Of a stretch of DNA of 64,000 nt, positions 8,831 through 17,691 are shown piece by piece. Made by a program: the position numbers and the translations under genes. Numbering within the stretch: position 1 is the first letter of the stretch; each line of letters starts with the position of its first letter. The notes beneath the pieces are model-generated. The model worked only from the letters and a program-made list of their open reading frames with translations, was not told the origin of the DNA and did no database searches. Source of the DNA: Fimbriimonas ginsengisoli Gsoil 348 (GTDB lineage: Bacteria; Armatimonadota; Fimbriimonadia; Fimbriimonadales; Fimbriimonadaceae); the NCBI GenBank assembly GCA_945881865.1, contig CAMCVK010000015.1, positions 1 through 64,000 on the forward strand. Direction: 5' to 3'.

Positions 8831-10354
8831 ATGACCCACGACCTCGTTCTGGTTGTCGATTTCGGCGGCCAATACACCCAGCTTATCGTTCGCCGCATCC
8901 GCGAGTTGAATGTCTACAGCGAGATGGTCGCTTGGAATGGCGCTGCCGCTGCCATTAGAGACCGCAAACCTTCTGCCGTAATCCTTTCGGGCGGGCCACG
9001 ATCGGTGCTGGAAGAAAACGCACCGAACCTCGACTTCAGCGTTCTAGAGGGTATCCCGACGCTCGGCATTTGTTACGGGCAGCAGTTGATGGCGGCCGCC
9101 CTTGGTGGGGAAGTTCGTTCGACTTCCCACCGCGAATACGGTTTCCAAACTCTTTTGGAGCAGGCCGAGGGTTCGCTTGTGGCCGAGATGAGCTCGCCGG
9201 AAGTCTGGATGTCGCACGGCGACCAGGTGATCGGGGCGCCCGCCGGGTTCGAAGTCACGGCATCCACCGCCGCCTGCCCGATCGCCGCCATGGAGAATAC
9301 GGCCGCTCAGAAATACGCGGTTCAGTTTCATCCCGAGGTGACGCACACGCCGTCCGGCCGAGCCCTGTTGGCCAAGTTCATTCAGGTCGCCGAGGTCCGG
9401 CAAGACTGGACGGCGGAAAACTTCATCGAAGAGCAGATTGCTTCCATTCGGGCCACGGTCGGCGACGGTAAGGTTTTGTGCGCCGTCTCCGGCGGCGTGG
9501 ACTCCAGCGTCATGGCTGCGCTGCTTACGCGGGCCATCGGAGATCGCGCGGTTTGCGTGTTTGTCGACCACGGCCTTTTGCGTAAGAACGAGGCGGCCCA
9601 AGTTATCGATACGTTCGGAACGTATTTCAACGGCAACCTAAAGGCGTTCCACGAGCACGATCGCTTCTTTGGCGCGCTGGCCGGCCTGACGGACCCGGAG
9701 AAGAAACGAAAGGTCGTGGGAGAGCAGTTCGTCCGTGTGTTCGAGGATCACGCCGATGAACTTTCCGGATGCGACTATCTCGCGCAAGGGACGCTCTATC
9801 CCGACGTGATCGAGTCCGGTTCGCCAACGGCGGCAAAGATCAAGACCCACCATAACGTCGGCGGCCTTCCCGATTGGATGCGGCTAAAGCTGATCGAGCC
9901 GCTGCGGTGGCTATTCAAAGACGAAGTCCGCGACGTTGGCCGCCGATTAGGTTTGCCAGACGAGATGGTGGACCGAGAGCCGTTTCCTGGGCCGGGACTC
10001 ACGGTTAGGATCGTTGGCGAAGTCACCCGGGAACGCGTGCAGATCGTGCAAGACGCCGACTGGATTTTTCGGGAAGAGCTCCGGATGGCCGGCTTGCGCA
10101 AGGAGATCTGGCAGTCCTATGCGGCGCTGCTTGACGTTCGTAGCGTCGGCGTGATGGGCGACGAGCGAACCTATCAGCACCCGATCGTGTTGCGTGCCGT
10201 GCAAAGCGAAGACGCGATGACGGCGCGCGCGGTCAACATCCCGTTCGAGGTTTTGGAACGCGTCGCCTTCCGCATCGTCAACGAAGTTTCTGGGGTCAAC
10301 CGCGTGTTTTACGACCTCACGAGCAAGCCGCCGGCAACCATCGAACTGGAGTAG
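8831..10354 (+). CDS. guaA: GMP synthase (glutamine-hydrolysing)
   Basis: 507 aa, typical length. It converts XMP to GMP with glutamine and ATP. Residues ~5-190 are a class I glutamine amidotransferase: SGGPRSV, nucleophile Cys81 in GICYGQQ, and catalytic His167/Glu169 in QFHPEVTHT. Residues ~200-390 are the ATP pyrophosphatase domain with P-loop SGGVDSS (220-226). The C-terminal dimerisation domain has PFPGPGLTVR and ends in TIELE. It is followed 2 nt later by hpt, so synthesis and salvage of GMP are coupled in one transcript. A CATAAT at 8814-8819 and AAGGGG before the ATG are the only start signals seen. Confidence 0.98.
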   Translation: MTHDLVLVVDFGGQYTQLIVRRIRELNVYSEMVAWNGAAAAIRDRKPSAVILSGGPRSVLEENAPNLDFSVLEGIPTLGICYGQQLMAAALGGEVRSTSHREYGFQTLLEQAEGSLVAEMSSPEVWMSHGDQVIGAPAGFEVTASTAACPIAAMENTAAQKYAVQFHPEVTHTPSGRALLAKFIQVAEVRQDWTAENFIEEQIASIRATVGDGKVLCAVSGGVDSSVMAALLTRAIGDRAVCVFVDHGLLRKNEAAQVIDTFGTYFNGNLKAFHEHDRFFGALAGLTDPEKKRKVVGEQFVRVFEDHADELSGCDYLAQGTLYPDVIESGSPTAAKIKTHHNVGGLPDWMRLKLIEPLRWLFKDEVRDVGRRLGLPDEMVDREPFPGPGLTVRIVGEVTRERVQIVQDADWIFREELRMAGLRKEIWQSYAALLDVRSVGVMGDERTYQHPIVLRAVQSEDAMTARAVNIPFEVLERVAFRIVNEVSGVNRVFYDLTSKPPATIELE

Positions 10355-10356
10355 AA

Positions 10357-10881
10357 ATGGCAGAAACCCTTGACCTCCTACTGGATAACGCGACGATTAC
10401 GGCGAAGATTGCCGAACTTGCGCGCGAGATTGAATCGGATTACGAAAATGAATCGGTCGTTTTGGTTTGCATCCTAAAGGGATCGATCCACTTCCTCTCC
10501 GATCTGGCTCGCCACGTTCGGCTCGATACCCGCATCGACTTCATCCAGGCCAGCAGCTACCACGACTCCAAAACCAGCTCGGGCGTTGTGCAAATTCGCA
10601 AAGATCTCGACATCAATATCGAAGGTCAGAACGTCATTATCTGTGAAGACATCGTTGATACCGGAACGACGATCAACTATCTTCGAAGCCTTCTCGAAAC
10701 GCGCAATCCCAAAACCCTACGCGTGGCGGCGCTTCTTTCGAAGCCATCCGCGCACGTTGTAGAAAACAGCATCGATTATCTCGGATTCGAAATCGAAAAT
10801 GAATTCGTGGTAGGATATGGACTGGATTACGCAGAACGCTACCGCAATCTGCCGTACATCGCCATTCTCCGCGGAGCCTAG
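10357..10881 (+). CDS. hpt: Hypoxanthine phosphoribosyltransferase
   Basis: 174 aa, normal for the family. It salvages hypoxanthine and guanine to IMP and GMP with PRPP. The PRPP-binding motif EDIVDTGTT lies at 97-105, the LKGSIHFLSDL flexible region at 40-50, and the base-recognition FVVGYGLDYAERYRNLPY near the C-terminus. ATG starts 2 nt after the guaA stop, so the two form a purine operon; rho follows after 68 nt without an obvious terminator. Confidence 0.96.
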   Translation: MAETLDLLLDNATITAKIAELAREIESDYENESVVLVCILKGSIHFLSDLARHVRLDTRIDFIQASSYHDSKTSSGVVQIRKDLDINIEGQNVIICEDIVDTGTTINYLRSLLETRNPKTLRVAALLSKPSAHVVENSIDYLGFEIENEFVVGYGLDYAERYRNLPYIAILRGA

Positions 10882-10949
10882 GTTCAACCGAGCGTTGAAC
10901 ATTTGCCCAACCACACCTTTCGCCGCGGAAATTCAGCAAACAACCCATC

Positions 10950-12353
10950 ATGACGCACAGCTTCCGACCTCGAAAGCAGCAACCCCAGAACCAAGAAGGC
11001 GGCGGACGTCGCCGTCGCGGCGGTGGCGGAGGAGGCCGACAAGGACTCCCGCAAACCAATGACCAAGAACTGGAACAGCTGCCGGAGCAGGACTACAACT
11101 TTTTTGACCAAATGACGCCGGCCGGCCTGCTGAAGGCCGCCAAAGCCGCCAAGCTAGACCCAAAGGTCCACCTTCGCCACGAGCTTATCGAAAAGCTTCT
11201 GCACCTTACCAACCAGGCAGAAGGCGCGGTTTACGATAAGGGCATTCTCGAAACCATGGGCGACGGCTACGGATTCCTGCGCCGCCCGAATTACCACATC
11301 ACCTCAAACGACGTTTATCTCAGCCAGAATCAGGTTAAGAAGGCGAACCTGAAGTCCGGCGACATCGTTTTCGCGCAGATTCGACCCGCGCGAGAAGGCG
11401 AGAAGTATCCCGCACTGCTAAGAGTCGAGAGCGTCAATGGCATTGCTTCGCAAGCGCCGGAGATGCAGAAGCGGAAGTCGTTTGACGAACTCACCCCGCT
11501 GTTTCCGAACGAGCGTTTGCGAATGGAAACAGTTGCCGAAGCCATTCCAGCGCGAATGGTTGACCTTATCTCTCCGATAGGAAAGGGCCAGCGCGGCCTC
11601 ATCGTTTCACCTCCGAAAGCCGGTAAGACCACGATGATGAAGACGATTGCGAACGCAATCACCGTGAATCATCCGGAAGTTTACTTGATGGTTTTGCTCG
11701 TGGACGAGCGACCAGAAGAAGTTACCGACATGAAGCGGTCGGTTCGTGGGCAGGTCATTTCGTCGACGTTTGACGAACCGGCGGAGAACCATATGCGTGT
11801 TGCTGAGCTCTGCCTAGAGCAGGCAAAGCGACTCGTGGAAGCAGGACGCGACGTTGTGATTCTCTTGGACTCGCTGACGCGACTCAGCCGAGCTTCGAAC
11901 TTGACGATCAATCCTTCGGGACGAACCCTCACGGGTGGTCTGGACCCGGCGGCTTTGTACCGACCCCGACGGTTCTTCGGTGCGGCGCGAAACGTGGAAG
12001 AAGGCGGATCTCTCACGATCATGGCTTCCGTTTTGGTTGAAACCGGTTCGAAAATGGACGAAGCGATTTTCGAAGAGCTTAAAGGAACCGGTAACAGCGA
12101 AATCGTTCTCGACCGCGATCTTGCCGAGCGGCGAATCTGGCCGGCAATTGACGTCAAGCGGTCTTCGACGCGACACGAGGAGTTGTTGTTTAAGAAGGAA
12201 GAGCTCGAGGGCGTGGTGCAGCTCCACCGACTTCTGGCAAACCAAGAAAAGTCGTACGAGGCGACCGAGTCGCTGATGAAACTTCTGAAGCGAACACCGA
12301 GCAACGCGGCTTTCATCGAATCCGTCATTGCCCGCACGAAAGCAACCGTGTAA
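10950..12353 (+). CDS. rho: Transcription termination factor Rho with an Arg/Gly-rich N-terminal extension
   Basis: 467 aa hexameric RNA helicase that ends transcription. Residues ~1-45 are an extension rich in Arg, Gly and Gln with runs of Arg and Gly. The Rho N-terminal helices follow (GLLKAAKAAKLD), then the RNA-binding cold-shock-like domain (GILETMGDGYGFLR, DVYLSQNQVK). The ATPase core has Walker A PPKAGKTT (221-228), Walker B VVILLDSLTRLSR and the secondary-site DERPEEVTD region. Its importance may be raised here by the lack of space for intrinsic terminators between convergent genes. Its TAA stop is also the start of the -10 box of the next gene. Confidence 0.97.
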   Translation: MTHSFRPRKQQPQNQEGGGRRRRGGGGGGRQGLPQTNDQELEQLPEQDYNFFDQMTPAGLLKAAKAAKLDPKVHLRHELIEKLLHLTNQAEGAVYDKGILETMGDGYGFLRRPNYHITSNDVYLSQNQVKKANLKSGDIVFAQIRPAREGEKYPALLRVESVNGIASQAPEMQKRKSFDELTPLFPNERLRMETVAEAIPARMVDLISPIGKGQRGLIVSPPKAGKTTMMKTIANAITVNHPEVYLMVLLVDERPEEVTDMKRSVRGQVISSTFDEPAENHMRVAELCLEQAKRLVEAGRDVVILLDSLTRLSRASNLTINPSGRTLTGGLDPAALYRPRRFFGAARNVEEGGSLTIMASVLVETGSKMDEAIFEELKGTGNSEIVLDRDLAERRIWPAIDVKRSSTRHEELLFKKEELEGVVQLHRLLANQEKSYEATESLMKLLKRTPSNAAFIESVIARTKATV

Positions 12354-12356
12354 TAT
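12351..12356 (+). promoter_or_regulatory. -10 box TAATAT made from the rho stop codon
   Basis: TAATAT begins with the TAA stop of rho and ends 6 nt before the GTG at 12363. The same stop/-10 fusion occurs at 15505 and 40757. Confidence 0.55.
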
Positions 12357-12362
12357 GGCGGC

Positions 12363-13166
12363 GTGACCACCGCCGAGATCTTTGCCGCCGTTCGCACCGG
12401 GGACGTTTCGCACTTCGAAGCGAACCCGGACCAAATCCAGTTGCGAAACCCCGAGTCGCGTGCGGAGAACTCTCGCCTCTGGTACGAGATTTCGCCATTG
12501 CACGCGGCGGCGGCGAACGGCCAACTCGCGGCCGTAAAGCGGCTCGTCGAGCTCGGCGCGGAGGTTTACAGCCACCCGCTTTCGACCTATCCGGCGGTGG
12601 TCGTCGCCGACTGGGAGGGCCATCCGGAGGTCGTGAAGTACTTCCTGGAAGAGATTCCGGATAAGGCAGAAGGCACGCTTGGCATCGGCGTGACCTGTAA
12701 CCTGGCGGGACGCCAAGGATGGATTGACCAGGTTCGACAGCATATTGTCCGTGACCCATTGGCGGTGCATCAGCGCGGCTGGATCGGCGACACGCCGCTT
12801 CATTGGCCCGGCCACAACGGCTACATTGAGATCGTGCGGCTGCTCCTGGACGCCGGTGCCGACCCAAACGCCGAGGAGAACAACTGGATCGGCGGAACAC
12901 CGCTGCATTGGGCCAGCGAGCGGCACGTCGATATCGTCAACTTGCTGATTGAACGAGGCGCAAACCCTAACGCGCGCGTAACGCGGCCCGGTTCCCACCA
13001 CTTAGGCGGCACGCCGCTTCATTGGTGCGCCCGGCAGCCGGAAGACTGCGTGGAAGTCGCTCGTGCCTTGGTTCAAGCGGGAACGGACCCGAACGCGTTG
13101 GACGCGTTCGGGAAGACGGCCGCGGAGTATGCGCGGCCGAACATCGCGGCGTTTCTAGCTGCCTAG
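12363..13166 (+). CDS. Ankyrin-repeat protein
   Basis: 267 aa, no signal peptide, cytoplasmic. Ankyrin units are plain: SPLHAAAANGQLAAVKRLVELGA (~45-67), TPLHWPGHNGYIEIVRLLLDAGADPN (~143-168), TPLHWASERHVDIVNLLIERGANPN (~178-202) and TPLHWCARQPEDCVEVARALVQAGTDPN (~217-244), here written in parts: TPLHW recurs three times. The fold mediates protein binding; the partner is unknown. Start GTG lies 6 nt after the TAATAT box; ATG at 12355 runs into a stop after three codons. Its stop is 1 bp from that of the convergent DUF4253 gene. Confidence 0.9.
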   Translation: MTTAEIFAAVRTGDVSHFEANPDQIQLRNPESRAENSRLWYEISPLHAAAANGQLAAVKRLVELGAEVYSHPLSTYPAVVVADWEGHPEVVKYFLEEIPDKAEGTLGIGVTCNLAGRQGWIDQVRQHIVRDPLAVHQRGWIGDTPLHWPGHNGYIEIVRLLLDAGADPNAEENNWIGGTPLHWASERHVDIVNLLIERGANPNARVTRPGSHHLGGTPLHWCARQPEDCVEVARALVQAGTDPNALDAFGKTAAEYARPNIAAFLAA

Positions 13167-13167
13167 C

Positions 13168-13962
13168 TTAGTCCCACCAGAAGAACCAGATCGGGTTGCC
13201 CAAGAGCGATTCGGCGAGGTTTGCTACCGTCTCGGTGCCTTGGTCCACGACGTCGCTGGCAAAATAGGCCTGTTCGAAGGCCAGCGTCTTGGCGTCGTTT
13301 GCGTCCATCACCGGCTTCGTCAAAAACAGTTCGATGGCATCGCTGGTGAACGAGAAGGGAACCGCGCCGTAGCCGGCGTTCCATCGGCGTAGGACGGCGG
13401 TGATCTCGGCGTCTCCCGGGCAGTCGTTCCAATCGCCAAACGTAAGCTGCGTAAAGACGTCGGTCGGATTCTTTACGGGAACAAGGACAATGGCAACCTG
13501 GCCAAACTCTTCTTCCTCGTCCTCGGCTTCTTCTTCGTCGTCCTCATCCTCGTCGTCCTCATCCTCATCTTCGAAGTCGTGCAGTAGAGCGCTCTGAAGG
13601 TCGAGTTCTTCGGCTTCCGGAAGCTCTGCGGCATCAAAGTCTCCCCAGGCTTCGGCATAGCCTTCGGCTACTTCGTCATCCTCATCGACGAGTTCAAGCT
13701 CTTCCTTGCGGGCGGCAAAGAATTGCTCGACGTCAACCTCGTCGGCGTCGGCAGAAACTTCAGAAGGCGTGGCGGCCTCGCCTTCTTCTAGCTCGGGAGG
13801 ATTCAGAACAACGTTGGGCGTCGTCAGCATCGGCCAGAGGCCGGTACTAGGGAATGCGGCAACGTGGGCTTGCCAAACTTCGAAGGCCTGCTCCTTCTCA
13901 ACCCATTCAAGCGAAAACGTCCCTCGCGCGCCGATTAACTCAATGGGAAGATCCTGTTCCAT
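13168..13962 (-). CDS. DUF4253-domain protein with a long acidic insert
   Basis: 264 aa. The C-terminal ~95 residues fit DUF4253: FGDWNDCPGD, AVLRRWNAGYGA, LAFEQAYFASDVVDQG, and the terminal IWFFWWD. The N-terminal third is ordinary protein. Between them lies a region with several acidic patches, the strongest an almost pure Asp/Glu run at residues ~130-152. DUF4253 has no established function. The start follows a TAACCT box 7 nt upstream; nusA lies further upstream on the same strand, ending 30 nt before this ATG. Confidence 0.82.
   Translation of the reverse strand: MEQDLPIELIGARGTFSLEWVEKEQAFEVWQAHVAAFPSTGLWPMLTTPNVVLNPPELEEGEAATPSEVSADADEVDVEQFFAARKEELELVDEDDEVAEGYAEAWGDFDAAELPEAEELDLQSALLHDFEDEDEDDEDEDDEEEAEDEEEEFGQVAIVLVPVKNPTDVFTQLTFGDWNDCPGDAEITAVLRRWNAGYGAVPFSFTSDAIELFLTKPVMDANDAKTLAFEQAYFASDVVDQGTETVANLAESLLGNPIWFFWWD
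13508..13573. repeat. Trinucleotide-like low-complexity tract encoding Asp/Glu run
   Basis: On the plus strand the DNA is a nearly uninterrupted series of TCC, TCG, TCT and TTC triplets. On the minus strand it encodes 22 residues that are almost all Asp or Glu. The tract could change length by slippage in steps of three without breaking the frame. Confidence 0.8.
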
Positions 13963-13969
13963 CGGCCGC

Positions 13970-13975
13970 AGGTTA
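13970..13975 (-). promoter_or_regulatory. -10 box TAACCT, leaderless type
   Basis: On the minus strand TAACCT ends 7 nt before the ATG at 13962. Confidence 0.45.
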
Positions 13976-13987
13976 TCCGAAAGGAGA

Positions 13988-14014
13988 GGCCGTTAGCGAC
14001 GGTCGCCAGCGGCC
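13988..14014. terminator. Weak hairpin across the nusA stop codon
   Basis: Arms GGCCG (13988-13992) and CGGCC (14010-14014) pair, with a nested GCGA/TCGC stem at 13996-14006. The nusA stop (13993-13995) lies inside. No U-run follows, so termination activity is doubtful. Confidence 0.3.
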
Positions 14015-15030
14015 TGGCTCTCACTTCTTATGTCAATTTTCCAATCGGTCAGTCGCGCGGCCAGTCGAACGTTCTGCCCGCCCTTGCCGATCGCCAACGA
14101 AAGCTGGCTGTCGGGAACGACGACGAACGCGCTCTTTTCGGCTTCGTTGAGTCGAATCGAGTTGACCTTGGCCGGGGAAAGCGAGTCGGTGATGAACTTC
14201 TTCGGGTCGTCGCCAAAGTGCACGACGTCGATCTTCTCGTCGTAGAGCTCATCAACGATGGCCTGGACGCGGGTTCCACGAGGTCCGATGCAGGCACCAA
14301 TCGGGTCAATGCGCTCATCAAGGCTGATGACGGCAATCTTGCTTCGTTGGCCCGGCTCGCGGGCAACGCTCTTGATGACGACAACGCCCTGCGAAATCTC
14401 CGGAACTTCCAGTTCGAACAGCTTCCGAAGAAGGTTCGGGTGGGTTCGGCTGACCGTGACGCGGAATCGACGGTGAGCATCATCGACGCGGAGAACGTAC
14501 ACCTTCAGGCGGTCGTTCGGGCGGTAAGGCTCCGTGGGAACCTGCTCGCGCTTCGGCAGCTCGGCTTCCATCTTGTTCACCTGGATGAAGATGCTCTGGC
14601 CCTCGCGTCGGCTCACGGTTCCGGTGACGAGGTCACCGATCTTCTCGGTGAAGACGGCCTGGATGCGATTTCGCTCCGATTCCCGCAATTTCTGCTGAAG
14701 TACCTGCTTCGTCGTCTGCGCGGCAATACGGCCGAACTGGAGCGGATCGACCGCAACGAACAGCGAGTCGCCGATTTCCAGCGCCGTGTCCTTCTTGCGG
14801 GCGTCTTCCAGGCTGATTTGGCGTCGCGCGTCGGTCACCACGGCCACTACCTCTTTACCCACCGAAGCACTGAGCGGAGAGAGCGTGATCTTGACCCGAA
14901 TGTCGGCATCTCGCGCGCTAATATATTGCTTGTAGGCGGCCGAAAGAGCCTCTTCCAGATCCAACTGCAGTTCTTCTACCGGAAGATCTCGCTCGTCTGC
15001 GATTGCTCGAAGTTGCTGTAGAATATCCAT
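13993..15030 (-). CDS. nusA: Transcription elongation/termination factor NusA
   Basis: 345 aa, the size of short NusA proteins without C-terminal acidic repeats. The N-terminal RNA-polymerase-binding domain covers ~1-125, with [13 protein letters not shown] and [13 protein letters not shown]. An S1 domain follows (~130-200, [19 protein letters not shown]). Two KH domains carry [12 protein letters not shown] and [18 protein letters not shown]. NusA controls pausing, termination and antitermination. The usual neighbours rimP, ylxR and infB are absent, so it is a single-gene fragment of that operon. No clear ribosome-binding site or -10 near the start. Confidence 0.97.
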   Translation of the reverse strand: MDILQQLRAIADERDLPVEELQLDLEEALSAAYKQYISARDADIRVKITLSPLSASVGKEVVAVVTDARRQISLEDARKKDTALEIGDSLFVAVDPLQFGRIAAQTTKQVLQQKLRESERNRIQAVFTEKIGDLVTGTVSRREGQSIFIQVNKMEAELPKREQVPTEPYRPNDRLKVYVLRVDDAHRRFRVTVSRTHPNLLRKLFELEVPEISQGVVVIKSVAREPGQRSKIAVISLDERIDPIGACIGPRGTRVQAIVDELYDEKIDVVHFGDDPKKFITDSLSPAKVNSIRLNEAEKSAFVVVPDSQLSLAIGKGGQNVRLAARLTDWKIDIRSESQAAGDRR

Positions 15031-15135
15031 CGCTCGTTCTTGTGCCCCCTATTTGTTCAGAACCTTCCCGACAAAAAAAGGCGGCCATAGCCACCCTTTA
15101 CGCCGGTTGCTCTGAAGTTGTGCTAAGAGTATAGC

Positions 15136-15507
15136 ATGCCGCTGACCGTCTTCGTTCGGGACCTTGAGGTCTATGCCTACCATGGAGTACCCGCCGAGGA
15201 GCGCGTGATTGGCCATCGGTACCGGCTTTCTGTGGACCTTGATTTATCCGAATGTGGGGCGGTGAAAAGCGATCTTGTATCTGAAACGGTCGATTACGGA
15301 GCCGTCGCCGGGCTGGCGGGGGCCATTATGCGGAGTTCCCAGGCCCACACGTTGGAGCGACTGGTTGGAGAAATTTCCGACGCCATTTTTGCGCAGTTTC
15401 CCACCGTCTCTGCCCTCCGGATCGAATTGGGTAAGCCAATGCCTCCGGCCGACGTGATCGTGCGCGAGCTTGGCGTCCTCTACTCGGCGCGGCGAGAAGG
15501 AAAGTAA
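15136..15507 (+). CDS. folB: Dihydroneopterin aldolase
   Basis: 123 aa, typical length. It converts 7,8-dihydroneopterin to 6-hydroxymethyl-dihydropterin in folate synthesis. Family features: VFVRDLEVYAYHGVPAEER at the start with the HGV core and conserved Glu, SETVDYGAV, and TLERLVGEISDAIF; the C-terminal KPMPPADVI with a following strand is present. The gene is divergent from nusA. Its TAA stop is part of a TAAGCT -10 box for the following glycosyltransferase. Confidence 0.95.
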   Translation: MPLTVFVRDLEVYAYHGVPAEERVIGHRYRLSVDLDLSECGAVKSDLVSETVDYGAVAGLAGAIMRSSQAHTLERLVGEISDAIFAQFPTVSALRIELGKPMPPADVIVRELGVLYSARREGK

Positions 15508-15510
15508 GCT
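15505..15510 (+). promoter_or_regulatory. -10 box TAAGCT made from the folB stop codon
   Basis: TAAGCT starts with the folB TAA stop and ends 7 nt before the ATG at 15518. Confidence 0.45.
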
Positions 15511-15517
15511 CTGCGGC

Positions 15518-16774
15518 ATGAACTCGCCGGGGAGAAAGCTCCGCATCGCCGTTTGGTACAACCTCCCGAGCGGGGGGGCGAAGCGGGCTTTGCACTACCA
15601 TTTGGCCGGCCTGAAGGCTCGTGGCCACCACCTGGAGGCGTGGCGACCGGATGTCCCGCAATTGGATTTCATGCCGATCTGCGAGGTCGTGGCGCAGGAG
15701 CACGTCGTCCCGCAAAACTGGAAGGCAACCCGGCCGGGCCCGCTCGTCATGAAAGTGGGGCAAGTAGCAAGAGAACCGGACCGAATGGTGGACGCATGGG
15801 ACGCCCAGGGTCGGGCATGCGCAGCGGAGATCGAGCGTGGGGGGTTTGACGTGCTGTTTGCGAACACGTGCATGTATTTTCATGCACCGTTCTTGGGTCG
15901 ATACCTGAAAATTCCGAAAGTATTGTATCTTCAGGAACCGAACCGGCCGCTTTACGAGCCGCTGCCGAGATTGCCCTGGCTACCGTTTTGCCCGGCCGAG
16001 CATCCGTCCGGTCTCCGGGGACTTCGGGCGAGGTTCATCTACGAGGTAGCACGGCGCGGTGCGGGTCTGAAAGGCCTTGCGGAACTGCAAAATGCTCGGT
16101 CCTACGATCGGATTCTCGTGAATTCGTTCTTCAGCCGCGAGGCTGTTTTGCGGGCGTACGGCCTCAACTCGAAGGTCTGCTACCTGGGCATCGATCCCGG
16201 AATCTTCTCAGATCATGCCAAACCAAGGGAGCGATTCGTGATCGGAATTGGAACCTTTGGCCCGACAAAGAATATCATGCTTGCCGTCGAGGCTATCGGA
16301 ACCATTCCCGTCGACAAGCGGCCCGCGCTCGTATGGGTTGCCAATATGCAAGACGAGCCCTACTTGGCGGCTTGCCTCGCGCGGGCGAAAGAACTCGGGG
16401 TGGATCTTCAACCCAAAAAGATGATCCCGGATGCCGAGATGGTGGAACTGCTCAGCCGCGCAACGGCAATGGTTTATGCGCCGCGCCTGGAGCCGTTTGG
16501 CTTTGCGCCGCTGGAAGCAAATTTCTGCGGAACGCCGGTGATAGGCGTTGCGGAGGGCGGCGTTCGCGAAACCGTACAAGACGGGGTGAACGGTCTTTTG
16601 GTCGATCACGATCCGGTTGAAATGGGCCGGGCCATCGTTCGCCTCCTTGAGGATCCGGCCTTGTCACGACGCCTTGGCGAGCAGGGAAGGGATATTGCCC
16701 GCGAGAAATGGAGTGTCGAAGCGAGCATCGACCGACTTGAGGCGGAGTTATTCGGGGTGCTCCATTCGACGTGA
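15518..16774 (+). CDS. GT4-family glycosyltransferase
   Basis: 418 aa from the ATG at 15518. The GT-B fold is indicated by an N-terminal GGAKRALHYHLAGLKARGH donor/acceptor loop and a C-terminal nucleotide-sugar domain with GIGTFGPTKN and the retaining-type E-x7-E motif in EPFGFAPLE, followed by GTPVIGVAEGGVRETV. It probably transfers a sugar from an NDP-sugar at the cytoplasmic face; acceptor unknown. An in-frame ATG at 15470 inside folB is possible but would overlap it by 38 nt. The TAAGCT box and an AAGGAAAG stretch favour 15518. It ends in a GTGA overlap with the next gene. Confidence 0.9.
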   Translation: MNSPGRKLRIAVWYNLPSGGAKRALHYHLAGLKARGHHLEAWRPDVPQLDFMPICEVVAQEHVVPQNWKATRPGPLVMKVGQVAREPDRMVDAWDAQGRACAAEIERGGFDVLFANTCMYFHAPFLGRYLKIPKVLYLQEPNRPLYEPLPRLPWLPFCPAEHPSGLRGLRARFIYEVARRGAGLKGLAELQNARSYDRILVNSFFSREAVLRAYGLNSKVCYLGIDPGIFSDHAKPRERFVIGIGTFGPTKNIMLAVEAIGTIPVDKRPALVWVANMQDEPYLAACLARAKELGVDLQPKKMIPDAEMVELLSRATAMVYAPRLEPFGFAPLEANFCGTPVIGVAEGGVRETVQDGVNGLLVDHDPVEMGRAIVRLLEDPALSRRLGEQGRDIAREKWSVEASIDRLEAELFGVLHST

Positions 16775-17691
16775 TTTCGGTTGTTATTCCCAGCTATAAC
16801 CACGCCGCGTATCTCACGCAGGCGATTGAGTCGGTCATCGGGCAGACAGATCAAGACTGGGAGATTGTGCTGGTCGACGATGGCTCGATCGATGGAAGCG
16901 TCGCGATCGCAGAAGAGTTCTCCAGGAGATGCAATCTTCGCGTGTTCCGAAACGCGCGGAACCTCGGAACTTACGGCACGCTACAGCGGGCGGTTGAGCT
17001 TGCCGAAGGCCAGTTCATCGCGATCTTGAACTCGGATGACTACTGGGAGCCAACAAAACTTGCCCAGCAGCGCGCCGCCATCGAGGGAGCGTCGTTTTGC
17101 TACACGCTCGGGCAGCAGGTTGATGAGAACGGGAACGTTCGCCCGGATGACCAGCACGGTGACTGGCCGCGCGACCGGGTTCAAAACCTCTTGCCCTGGC
17201 TACTTTGCGAAAACCGCGTGCTGGCAAGCAGCGTTTTGTTTCGCCGGGAGAACCTGAAGTTTCATACCGAGTGCCGCTATTCCGGCGATTGGTTGGCGTT
17301 AATCGAGCAGAGCCTGCTGGGCTCCGCAGCCTTCATTAACGAGCCATTGACTTCGTGGCGGGTGCACTCCCAAAGCACGCATCGACGTAGCGCGGGCCAA
17401 GTTGCGGAGGAGGTCGCGGTCCGCGAGGCAATTTGGAGACGATTTGGCGAAACCGACCGGTCTAAGTTGGCGCACGGAATGATGCACCTCGCCGCGCTCC
17501 GCGTGCTTCGCGGAGAAATGGCGTCCGCAAGAATGATCGCCCTGAGGGCGATTTTTTTGCGGCCTGGCCAGACCACGTTTCGCCGTGGGCTTGCCGCCGC
17601 ACTGCCGTCCGTCCTATCCCGCCGAAAACTTTGGCGGCAAGATGCGGCGATTTCTGCCGCACCTCTGCCTAAGATCGAGACGTTGGGTTAG
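16771..17691 (+). CDS. GT2-family glycosyltransferase
   Basis: 306 aa. GT-A fold of family 2: VVIPSYNHAAYLTQAIESV at the start, DDGSIDGS nucleotide-binding motif at ~36-43, and the DxD-type metal motif NSDDYW. The C-terminal ~90 residues have a hydrophobic stretch but no certain membrane anchor. The GTG start overlaps the TGA of the preceding GT4 gene in GTGA, so the two are translationally coupled and likely act on the same glycan. The stop overlaps that of the convergent dps gene by 4 bp. Confidence 0.92.
   Translation: MISVVIPSYNHAAYLTQAIESVIGQTDQDWEIVLVDDGSIDGSVAIAEEFSRRCNLRVFRNARNLGTYGTLQRAVELAEGQFIAILNSDDYWEPTKLAQQRAAIEGASFCYTLGQQVDENGNVRPDDQHGDWPRDRVQNLLPWLLCENRVLASSVLFRRENLKFHTECRYSGDWLALIEQSLLGSAAFINEPLTSWRVHSQSTHRRSAGQVAEEVAVREAIWRRFGETDRSKLAHGMMHLAALRVLRGEMASARMIALRAIFLRPGQTTFRRGLAAALPSVLSRRKLWRQDAAISAAPLPKIETLG

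Noticed and set aside
11814-13001. 395-codon open frame antisense to rho and the ankyrin gene
   Set aside because: Both plus-strand genes have clear domains; the antisense product resembles no protein and spans two real genes.
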